Positions 1 to 5,767 of a DNA stretch of 11,630 bases are shown piece by piece (within the stretch, counting starts at the first letter, position 1; the number at the start of each line of letters is the position of its first letter). The position numbers and the translations under genes are program-made. Below the pieces are notes generated by a model. The model saw nothing but the letters and a program-made list of their open reading frames with translations, was not told where the DNA came from and ran no database searches. Source of the stretch: Rhodoferax sp. GTDB lineage: Bacteria > Pseudomonadota > Gammaproteobacteria > Burkholderiales > Burkholderiaceae_C. The DNA is taken from the NCBI GenBank assembly GCA_026785765.1, contig JAJAZK010000465.1:1-11630 (forward strand), in the 5' to 3' direction.

Positions 1-697
1 CCAGCACACGGTACAAGTATTTGCGCGAGAAGATCGCGTGTGGCGGCGTCGGTGTGTCGTCGTCGATCAGCGCGGCGCCGTAACTTTTTTGCACTGCGCC
101 GTGGCCGTCACCCACGACAAAAACCTGCGGCGAGCGGCGCGCGCCAAAGTGTCCGATCAGTGCCGCCATTAATACGATCAGCGGAAACGGCGCATCCAGC
201 GCAAAGATCGCCACAAACGCCCCGGCTGCAATCGCCCGGAGATAGCGATTTTTCAGCGCCCGCGTGCCAATGCGGTGCGCTGCATGCAGCACCAATGCCG
301 TCACCGCGGGTTTGATGCCGTAGAAGATGCCGGCCACCAGCGGCAAGCTGCCAAACGCCACGTAGAGCCAGGACAAACCGATCAGGATGAACAGCGAGGG
401 CAATACAAAAAGGCCGCCCGCCACCAGCCCGCCCCAACTGCGGTGCATCAACCAGCCGATATACGTGGCCAGTTGTTGCGCTTCCGGTCCGGGCAACAGC
501 ATGCAGTAGTTCAGCGCGTGCAGGAAACGTTTCTCGCTGATCCAGCGGCGCCGCTCGACCAACTCGCTGTGCATGATGGCGATCTGTCCCGCCGGCCCGC
601 CGAAGCTGATGAAACCCAGCTTCAGCCAGAAGCGCAGAGCCTCCCCGAACGGCACGGCGGCGGGTCGCGTCGGCGCCGCCACGTTCGTGATGGTCAT
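1..697 (-). CDS. chrA: Chromate transporter ChrA, N-terminal 232 residues (runs off left edge)
   Basis: This is an inner-membrane CHR-family transporter; family members export chromate and give chromate resistance. The reading frame from the ATG at 697 shows the CHR domain signature: FISFGGPAGQIAIMH near residues 34-48, then LLPGPEAQQLATYIGW, followed by several hydrophobic segments with GGLFVLPSLFILIGL and VAGIFYGIKPAVTALVL. The protein is cut at the window edge after 232 codons with no stop. The visible part is one CHR domain plus linker, so a two-domain (long-chain) ChrA of about 400 residues is likely. The start is fixed because an in-frame TGA lies six codons upstream, and AAGGA sits 9 bases before the ATG. 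A longer frame antisense-like in composition at 108-716 is a shadow. It follows the enoyl-CoA isomerase gene after 114 bp, so it may be co-transcribed. I saw no regulator of the ChrB type here. Confidence 0.9.
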   Translation of the reverse strand, partial: MTITNVAAPTRPAAVPFGEALRFWLKLGFISFGGPAGQIAIMHSELVERRRWISEKRFLHALNYCMLLPGPEAQQLATYIGWLMHRSWGGLVAGGLFVLPSLFILIGLSWLYVAFGSLPLVAGIFYGIKPAVTALVLHAAHRIGTRALKNRYLRAIAAGAFVAIFALDAPFPLIVLMAALIGHFGARRSPQVFVVGDGHGAVQKSYGAALIDDDTPTPPHAIFSRKYLYRVL

Positions 698-792
698 GGG
701 TTGACGTCCTTTTCAAATGTTGTCAGCAGGCCCTCGAATACCCCTGCAGCCCCCTGCAGCAGTTGATCGTCGTCAATTATTGCGTCGCGCAT
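694..792 (-). CDS. Possible 32-residue leader ORF overlapping the chrA start
   Basis: A short frame begins at ATG 792 (MRDAIIDDDQLLQGAAGVFE...) and ends with a TGA that overlaps the chrA start codon in an ATGA arrangement. Such overlaps are typical of translationally coupled genes. It lies in the otherwise empty gap between the isomerase and chrA. Against it: the Shine-Dalgarno match is poor (AGGAG is 14 bases from the ATG), the product is short, and I recognise no family. It may be a coupling leader or chance. Confidence 0.2.
   Translation of the reverse strand: MRDAIIDDDQLLQGAAGVFEGLLTTFEKDVNP
741..760. repeat. Perfect tandem 10-bp duplication
   Basis: CCCCTGCAGC occurs twice back to back between the isomerase and chrA. 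On the minus strand it reads GCTGCAGGGG twice and gives LQGAAG within the possible leader ORF. It is short and could change copy number by slippage; no function is implied. Confidence 0.6.
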
Positions 793-811
793 GCCCGCCA
801 GCGCACGCTCC

Positions 812-1582
812 TCAGACGTTGGAGAAGTCGGGTTTGCGTCTTTCTGCGAACGCGGCGAATGCCTCGCGCGCCGCAGGTTCGGTGAGCAAGCGGGCAAATA
901 TCGCGCCTTCGTCATCCATCTGCTGTTTCACCAATGCGGCCTGGCCTTTTTTCATCAGACGTTTGGTCTCCATCAGGGAGATCAACGGCTTGGCCGCCAG
1001 CTTGCGTGCCTGGGCCTGGGCCAGCGCACTCGCCTCCATCGGCGGCACGATGCGATTCACCAAACCCACCTCCAACGCTGCCTCGGCCATGAACGGCTCC
1101 CCCAGCAGCAGCGCTTCGGCCGCGCGATGGTAACCCAGCATCTGCGGCACCAACAGGCTGGACGCAGCCTCGGGGCACAAGCCGAGGTTAACGAACGGCA
1201 TCGCAAACGCCGCGTTGTCCCCCGCGTACACCAGGTCGCAATGAAACAGCATGGTCGTGCCGACACCCACCGCCGGGCCACATACGGCGGCCACCAGTGG
1301 CTTGGGAAAACTGGCGATGCCGCGCAGGAAGCGGTATACCGGCGTCTCGCCCGTGGCAACAGCGGGCGGGCGGGCGACGAAGTCGCCGATATCATTGCCA
1401 GCGGAAAAAACCGTCGTATGCCCCTGCAGCACCACCACCCGCACAGCGGGGTCGGCGGCGGCGCTGGCCAGTGCATCGGCCATCGCTCCATACATCGCTG
1501 CCGTGATCGAGTTCTTCTTTTCCACCCGGTTCAGGGTGATGGTCATGACACCGGCTTCGGTGTGGGTCAGGATGTCGCTCAT
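812..1582 (-). CDS. Crotonase-fold enoyl-CoA isomerase (ECI2-like), 256 aa
   Basis: A cytosolic crotonase-superfamily enzyme acting on acyl-CoA. Automatic annotation would say enoyl-CoA hydratase, but the active-site pattern suggests a delta3,delta2-enoyl-CoA isomerase, which moves a double bond so unsaturated chains can enter beta-oxidation. Visible motifs: FSAGNDIGDF (residues 59-68, oxyanion loop, close to the SGND motif of ECI2) and GVGTT (106-110), where hydratases have GGGCE. MPF (128-130) stands where hydratases have QPE, so both hydratase glutamates are replaced (T110, F130). LGLCPEAASSLLVP (133-146) instead carries a glutamate, E138, at the place of the catalytic Glu in human ECI2 (SPEGCSS). 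The length is normal for the family. It starts 12 bp after the antitoxin stop, with only a weak GAAAG ribosome site. It probably serves the beta-oxidation operon upstream, though the toxin-antitoxin pair separates them. The fold is certain, the isomerase reading is likely, and the substrate is unknown. Confidence 0.9.
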   Translation of the reverse strand: MSDILTHTEAGVMTITLNRVEKKNSITAAMYGAMADALASAAADPAVRVVVLQGHTTVFSAGNDIGDFVARPPAVATGETPVYRFLRGIASFPKPLVAAVCGPAVGVGTTMLFHCDLVYAGDNAAFAMPFVNLGLCPEAASSLLVPQMLGYHRAAEALLLGEPFMAEAALEVGLVNRIVPPMEASALAQAQARKLAAKPLISLMETKRLMKKGQAALVKQQMDDEGAIFARLLTEPAAREAFAAFAERRKPDFSNV

Positions 1583-1594
1583 ATTGTGCTTTCG

Positions 1595-1915
1595 TTATCG
1601 GTTTGCTGCATCCGCGCTTCGCGTGCGAGTTCGAGGCGGGGCTGACTTCCTCTCGGCCAGCCTGCCAGTGACAAACTTGTGAAGAATACTTGCGATCAAG
1701 GTCTGGTAGGGCATTCCCTCCTCCAGCGCCTTCGCCTGAATGTCCAGCAGGTCCACCGTCGACAGCCGGATATTCACCCGACGGTCCTTGATCGCTGTGG
1801 CACGGGCAGCAGTTCGCATGCGCTGCAGCTCCGCCTTGCTTGCGCTTGACTTCAGCTTGCCCGACTCATAGGCCCGCAGCACTTCAAGTTCATAGGGATC
1901 CAGCTTAGACATCAT
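1595..1915 (-). CDS. CopG-like ribbon-helix-helix antitoxin, 106 aa
   Basis: This is the antitoxin partner of the BrnT-type toxin directly upstream; it would bind the toxin and repress their shared promoter. The C-terminal half carries an RHH-like segment: RRVNIRLSTVDLLDIQAKALEEGMPYQ... with the DNA-contacting strand near residues 45-52 and the two helices to about 83 (counted from a start at 1912). The N-terminal part, LDPYELEVLRAYESGKLKS, is the acidic toxin-binding region usual in this group. The basic tail of about 20 residues (AERKSAPPRTRTRSADAANR) extends past the usual end. ATG at 1915 is preferred because AAGGA lies 5 bases upstream; the next codon, ATG at 1912, is also possible. The start overlaps the toxin gene by 11 bp, indicating translational coupling. 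A longer in-frame start at 1996 lies inside the toxin gene and is unlikely. Confidence 0.85.
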   Translation of the reverse strand: MMSKLDPYELEVLRAYESGKLKSSASKAELQRMRTAARATAIKDRRVNIRLSTVDLLDIQAKALEEGMPYQTLIASILHKFVTGRLAERKSAPPRTRTRSADAANR

Positions 1916-2192
1916 CAGAATCCTTCGATATGAAAATATGCGTAGCCTTGCGGCTGGGAATGACGGTCTTGAGAAAGTAGTGGTCCACTTCCTCAATGAA
2001 CGGCACCAGGTAGGCGTAACCAGCCACCTCCACCACCATCAGTTTCTGCCGAGGGTACTTCGCCGGGTTCGGGTGCGAAACGATTTCAAGGAGCCCGCCA
2101 GCCTCCACCGCCACCGTAATCTCCTCAAAAGAAACCCCACGCTCGATCTTGAGGAGATCGTTCTTTTCGGGTGCCCACCGAAACAGCTTCAT
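1905..2192 (-). CDS. brnT: BrnT-family type II toxin, 95 aa
   Basis: BrnT toxins are small RelE-fold ribonucleases that inhibit translation until neutralised by the cognate antitoxin. The sequence fits the family from the start: MKLFRWAPEKN, then the hallmark GVSFEEI, HPNPAKYPRQK, a GYAYLVPFIEE strand and the terminal FLKTVIPSRKAT. Length is normal, with about ten extra residues after PSRKAT. The start at 2192 is chosen because family members begin with MK-F-W-EKN; ATG at 2201 would add three residues, and neither has a good Shine-Dalgarno site. The stop codon lies within the antitoxin gene. The toxin-first order is that of brnTA. The pair sits between a beta-oxidation operon and an enoyl-CoA isomerase in the same orientation, with about 120 bp upstream that could hold its own promoter. 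I have not identified the catalytic residues, so activity is presumed. Confidence 0.85.
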   Translation of the reverse strand: MKLFRWAPEKNDLLKIERGVSFEEITVAVEAGGLLEIVSHPNPAKYPRQKLMVVEVAGYAYLVPFIEEVDHYFLKTVIPSRKATHIFISKDSDDV

Positions 2193-2231
2193 TGACGCCA
2201 TGGTACCAGAGCGTGTGCCTTATGTCTTCAA

Positions 2232-2251
2232 ATTGCCACGGCTACGGCAAT
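2232..2251. promoter_or_regulatory. Candidate operator of the toxin-antitoxin pair
   Basis: ATTGCCACGGCTACGGCAAT contains perfect 6-bp inverted arms (ATTGCC/GGCAAT) around 8 bases. It lies about 40-60 bp upstream of the toxin start in the only sizeable gap of this part of the cluster. Ribbon-helix-helix antitoxins normally repress their own promoters through such palindromes. The arm on the minus strand also contains TTGCCG, a possible -35 element, but I cannot pair it with a convincing -10. The function is inferred from position and symmetry only. Confidence 0.4.
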
Positions 2252-2324
2252 CGCTCCGTTGTGAGAGGCTGTCGGTCTGCGGGCCAGGTCGGGATACCAC
2301 CAATGGGGTGCTTTTGCTGCCGTT

Positions 2325-2921
2325 TCAATGCGCCAACGCTTCGCGCACGAAATCGATACGGTCCTGGCCCCAGAACATCTGGTCGCCGACAAAAAACGTC
2401 GGCGCACCAAAAACCCCGCGGTCCACTGCCTCCTGGGTGCAGGTTTTCAGCGCCTCCTTCACAACCGGGTCGGCTGCGATGTCGGCGATTGCGTCTGGTG
2501 CAAAACCGGCCCGTGTCAGCACTGCCGCCAGTACCGCCGGATCACCGAGCGCCTGCTGCTCCACCCACATGGCGCGGAAGATGGCGTCGCGAAACACAGC
2601 GAGTTGTGGATCCGCACGCATTTGCAGCCCCAGGTCGGCTCGCATCAGGGTGATGGTGTTGACCGGGAAATGCGGGTTCATGACCAGCGGCACACCGTAA
2701 CGCCTGGCAAAACGGTCAAGGTCCTGAAAAAGGTAGCGTCCCTTGGCCGGAACGCTGATCGGCGGCCGGTTGCCAGTGGACTGGAACACGCCCCCCAGCA
2801 GCATCGGTTTCATGGCCACGGTGGCGCCGGTGTCGGCGACGAGCTTGGGCAACTGCGTGTACGCCAGCCAGGAGGCCAGGCTGCCATAGTCAAAATAAAA
2901 ATCGACGGTCTTGTTGCTCAT
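2325..2921 (-). CDS. DsbA-fold / GST-kappa family protein, 2-hydroxychromene-2-carboxylate isomerase-like, 198 aa
   Basis: A cytosolic thioredoxin-fold protein of the HCCA isomerase / GST kappa group, which use glutathione or act as thiol-dependent isomerases. The N-terminal strand VDFYFDYGSLASWLA (residues 6-20) aligns with FYFDFLSPFSYLA of NahD. It keeps the key serine (S14) but has lost the following proline and aromatic residue. GAPTFFVGD (172-180) carries the cis-proline (P174) typical of the fold. There is no CxxC, so it is not a disulfide oxidase. Length fits the family. GGGAG lies 5 bases before the ATG and the gene follows the SDR gene by 24 bp. It is the last gene of the beta-oxidation run. 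Proteins of this type are often labelled as naphthalene-pathway enzymes, but nothing nearby belongs to that pathway, so the real substrate is unknown. Confidence 0.82.
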   Translation of the reverse strand: MSNKTVDFYFDYGSLASWLAYTQLPKLVADTGATVAMKPMLLGGVFQSTGNRPPISVPAKGRYLFQDLDRFARRYGVPLVMNPHFPVNTITLMRADLGLQMRADPQLAVFRDAIFRAMWVEQQALGDPAVLAAVLTRAGFAPDAIADIAADPVVKEALKTCTQEAVDRGVFGAPTFFVGDQMFWGQDRIDFVREALAH

Positions 2922-2945
2922 AGGGACTCCCGGTTTGTTTGGGTT

Positions 2946-3698
2946 TCAGAATTTCTCGATCCACGGGCGCAGGTCGAGTTCGTGCGTCCCGGCATCCAGC
3001 GGTTGTTGGTGCAGCATCCAGTACTGGCCGGCAATATGGTCCGGGTTGAGCAGCCCGCCCTGCGCCTTGAGCGCGTATCGCTGGGGGAAATTGTCGCGGA
3101 TGAAGGCGGTGTCAATCGCGCCGTCCACCACCACATGCGCCACATGGAGACCGCGCGACCCCAGTTCGCGCGCCATGCTCTGCGCCAAAGCGCGCAAGGC
3201 GTGTTTGGCACCGGCAAAGGCCGCAAAGTTGGCCGCGCCGCGCAGCGACGCGGTGGCCCCGGTGAAAATAATGCTGCCACGGTGACTGGCGCCCTCGCGC
3301 GCCACCATGCGTCTGGCCACTTCGCGCCCATTGAGGAAACCGGCCATACAGCCCATCTCCCAGATCTTGAAGTAGCGCTGCGCGGTCTCCGCCAGAATGC
3401 TGCTGGGCGCGTTGGCGCCGATGTTGAACACCAGCACCTTGATCGGCCCGATCGTGGACTCGATCTCTTCAACCAATGCCACCACGGCTTCTTCGCGGCG
3501 TGCGTCGCTACCAAAGCCGTGAGCAATGCCACCAGCGGCACGAATCTGCGTCAGCAGTGGTTCGAGTTTTTCGGCATGGCGCCGGGTGACGCAAGCGGTG
3601 TAGCCTTCGCGCGCAAAACGCCGCGCCACCGCGCCGCCGGTGGCGTCACCCGCGCCGACCACCAGTACTACCGGCGCTGTTCCCGTTGCCGTGTCCAT
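2946..3698 (-). CDS. Short-chain dehydrogenase/reductase homologue with altered active site, 250 aa
   Basis: A Rossmann-fold SDR-family protein. The N-terminus shows a cofactor-binding loop, VVGAGDATGGAVARRF (13-28), and FNIGANAP (91-98) replaces the usual NNAG. The catalytic region IIFTGATASLRGAANFAAFAGAK is unusual. The YxxxK motif reads FAGAK (F161, K165), and the residue 13 before F161, normally the catalytic serine, is A148. The lysine is kept but Ser and Tyr are not, so ordinary alcohol/ketone reduction is doubtful. It may bind NAD(P) or acyl-CoA without classical SDR chemistry, or use other residues. The downstream part, ALAQSMARELGSRGLHVAHVVVDGAIDT, is well conserved in style. The start at 3698 is supported by TAGGAG 5 bases upstream. 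A longer frame to 3767 would overlap the thioesterase gene by 61 bp and is rejected. It lies 8 bp after the thioesterase stop. Confidence 0.88.
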   Translation of the reverse strand: MDTATGTAPVVLVVGAGDATGGAVARRFAREGYTACVTRRHAEKLEPLLTQIRAAGGIAHGFGSDARREEAVVALVEEIESTIGPIKVLVFNIGANAPSSILAETAQRYFKIWEMGCMAGFLNGREVARRMVAREGASHRGSIIFTGATASLRGAANFAAFAGAKHALRALAQSMARELGSRGLHVAHVVVDGAIDTAFIRDNFPQRYALKAQGGLLNPDHIAGQYWMLHQQPLDAGTHELDLRPWIEKF

Positions 3699-3706
3699 GC
3701 CGGCTC

Positions 3707-4546
3707 CTAGTCCTTGAAGTAGACGATCTGCGAACTGGTGGCCAGCGCAAGACCAGACTCGCTCCACAGTTGTGCAGTCTGGTCAAAGAAACCGTCACCA
3801 TACACCTGGGCGCGTGCCTGACCGAGTACAAAACCGCTTCCACACCCGCACAGTACTGCCCGGCCTACATGGAAATACACCGTCATGGATACCGTGCCCA
3901 CTGGCACACGCTGCCCACGGCGCAAAAAGATGCGCGGGTAAAACACGTCGGCCAGCGCCGCCAGCGAACAGTGGTCCAGGTCGCGCAGCGGGTCGTCGCG
4001 CATCCACAACTGCGTCAGGCTGGCTTGCCCGCCCGGTTCCGAAATCGGCAACTCCTGCCCGATGGCGGGGATACCTCCGGCGACGGTACGCACCTCGTAC
4101 CGATTGAACCATTCGACTGCTGCCGGGGCCGTGGACCGCGCAAACGAGCTGGGCGGGGGCACCGGCGGCGGCGCAATGTCACTGCCGTTCCAGGTTGTGC
4201 GGCGTACTGCAGTGACCACGGTTGCCGTCAACATGCTGGCAGTCACCCCGGCTGTATCGGTCTGCAACAATTCGACAGTCCAGTGTTGGGTCGACCGGTT
4301 GGTTCTGGCGGCGCGCACCAACACCCGAAACGGCCCTTGCGTGAGAGCCGCTGCGTAGTTGACGGTCAGCGCCAGCGGTTCTCCGAGCAAAGCCGGATGC
4401 TGCAACACCGCGCGCAATGCAGTGGCAGCAGATACGCCGCCGAACGGCCCGACCATATTCCAGTAGGCGGCGCCACAGTGGCCGGCGAAAACGTCCGGTC
4501 CGTCCGCATGCAAGGCAATCGCCTCGTCGAATGGGTGCAGGACCAT
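3707..4546 (-). CDS. TesB-like acyl-CoA thioesterase, double-hotdog fold, 279 aa
   Basis: This enzyme would hydrolyse acyl-CoA to free acid and CoA, relieving CoA trapped on stalled beta-oxidation intermediates. There are two hotdog halves: residues about 12-115 (AYWNMVGPFGGVSAATALRA helix, then LTVNYAAAL) and about 175-279. The TesB catalytic residues appear conserved: D200 (ALADVFYPRIF), T218 (VGTVSMTVYFH) and Q273 (LATSSQIVYFK), matching D204, T228 and Q278 of E. coli TesB by motif alignment. A proline-rich linker (PPPVPPP, 126-132) separates the halves. The start at 4546 is chosen because GAGG sits 4 bases upstream and the thiolase stop is 5 bp away. The longer frame to 4600 would overlap the thiolase end. 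The tight spacing to both neighbours puts it in the operon. Chain-length preference cannot be read from sequence. Confidence 0.88.
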   Translation of the reverse strand: MVLHPFDEAIALHADGPDVFAGHCGAAYWNMVGPFGGVSAATALRAVLQHPALLGEPLALTVNYAAALTQGPFRVLVRAARTNRSTQHWTVELLQTDTAGVTASMLTATVVTAVRRTTWNGSDIAPPPVPPPSSFARSTAPAAVEWFNRYEVRTVAGGIPAIGQELPISEPGGQASLTQLWMRDDPLRDLDHCSLAALADVFYPRIFLRRGQRVPVGTVSMTVYFHVGRAVLCGCGSGFVLGQARAQVYGDGFFDQTAQLWSESGLALATSSQIVYFKD

Positions 4547-4551
4547 GCGCC

Positions 4552-5748
4552 TCAGACGCGCTCGAAAATACCTGCTGCGCCCTGCCCCATGCCGACACAC
4601 ATGGTGACCATGCCGTAACGCAACTGCTTGCGGCGCAAGGCATGCACCACGGTGGCGGCGCGGATGGCGCCGGTCGCGCCCAGCGGGTGGCCCAGGGCAA
4701 TTGCGCCGCCCATGGGATTGACCTTGGCCGGATCGAGATGCAGGGTGTTGATCACCGCCAGCGACTGCGCCGCAAAAGCTTCGTTGAGTTCGAACCAGTC
4801 GATGTCGTCCTGCTTCAGACCGGCATGCCGCAAGGCCGCGGGAATCGCCTCGATGGGACCGATGCCCATGATGTGCGGCGGAACGCCTTTGCTGGCGAAA
4901 CTGACAAAACGCGCCAGTGGCGTCAGGCCAAACTGCGCGAGTGCCTTTTCACTCACCAGGATCAGGGCGCCGGCGCCGTCCGAAGTCTGTGAACTGTTAC
5001 CCGCCGTCACCGAACCGCGAGCGGCAAACACTGCGCGCAGTTTGGACAGGCCCTCAAGTGAGGTGTCGGCACGCGCGCCTTCATCCAAACTGACCGTTCG
5101 CACCGTCGTGACAACCGCGCCGCTAGTCAGATCGGGAGTGCGTTCGCTCACCTCGACCGGGGTCATCTCGGCAGCAAAGTCTCCGGCCTTCATCGCCGCC
5201 AGCGCCCTGGCGTGTGACTGCACCGCAAACGCGTCCTGAGCGGCGCGCGACACCTTCCACTGGGTCGCGACCTTCTCGGCGGTCAGTCCCATACCATAGG
5301 CAATGCCGATGTTCTCGTCGTGCTCGAACAGCAGCGGCGACAGCGACGGCGAGTTGCCCATCATCGGAACCATGCTCATGCTCTCGGTGCCAGCGGCGAT
5401 CATCACGTCGGCTTCGCCGACGCGGATGCGGTCTGCCGCCATCTGGATGGCACTGATGCCGGAGGCGCAAAAACGGTTCACCGTGATGCCGCCGACGCTG
5501 TTGGGCAAACCCGCCAGCACGGCGCCGATGCGCGCCACGTTCAGGCCCTGCGCGCCTTCGGGGATGGCGCAGCCGCAGATCAGGTCTTCGATGGCGTTCG
5601 GATCGAGGGACGGTACCTGCGCCAGTGCGCCCTGCAGCGCCTTGACCAGCAGGTCGTCGGGCCGCATATTGCGAAAAAAGCCGCGGTGCGAACGCCCGAT
5701 CGGCGTGCGCGTGGCGGCAACGATGAATGCATCCTGTACCTGTTTCAT
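4552..5748 (-). CDS. fadA: Acetyl-CoA acyltransferase (3-ketoacyl-CoA thiolase), 398 aa
   Basis: This enzyme catalyses the last step of each beta-oxidation round: CoA-dependent cleavage of 3-ketoacyl-CoA to acetyl-CoA and a shortened acyl-CoA. All thiolase hallmarks are present: nucleophilic cysteine C94 in NRFCASG, the NEAF box (322-325), H354 in GGAIALGHPLGATG, and C384 in MVTMCVGMGQG. Length is typical. The start at 5748 gives MKQVQDAFIVAATRTPIG, the usual opening of the family. The upstream ribosome site is weak (GAGA), but the gap to the fadN-type stop is only 19 bp, so translation may be coupled. A frame extending to 5844 would run into the preceding gene and is not used. A biosynthetic or PHB thiolase is less likely given the neighbours. 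Confidence 0.95.
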   Translation of the reverse strand: MKQVQDAFIVAATRTPIGRSHRGFFRNMRPDDLLVKALQGALAQVPSLDPNAIEDLICGCAIPEGAQGLNVARIGAVLAGLPNSVGGITVNRFCASGISAIQMAADRIRVGEADVMIAAGTESMSMVPMMGNSPSLSPLLFEHDENIGIAYGMGLTAEKVATQWKVSRAAQDAFAVQSHARALAAMKAGDFAAEMTPVEVSERTPDLTSGAVVTTVRTVSLDEGARADTSLEGLSKLRAVFAARGSVTAGNSSQTSDGAGALILVSEKALAQFGLTPLARFVSFASKGVPPHIMGIGPIEAIPAALRHAGLKQDDIDWFELNEAFAAQSLAVINTLHLDPAKVNPMGGAIALGHPLGATGAIRAATVVHALRRKQLRYGMVTMCVGMGQGAAGIFERV

Positions 5749-5767
5749 GGCTTTGTCTCGGATAGGG

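Noticed and set aside
108..716. Minus-strand frame of 202 codons at the left edge
   Set aside because: It is a different frame from chrA, which carries the clear CHR motifs and membrane segments in the same interval.
2252..2324. Intrinsic terminator after the DsbA-fold gene
   Set aside because: Only a weak CACC/GGTG dyad is present and no T-tract follows on the minus strand.
2328..3710. Plus-strand open frame of 460 codons opposite the DsbA-fold and SDR genes
   Set aside because: It covers both minus-strand genes and the gap between them, and its translation has no family features.
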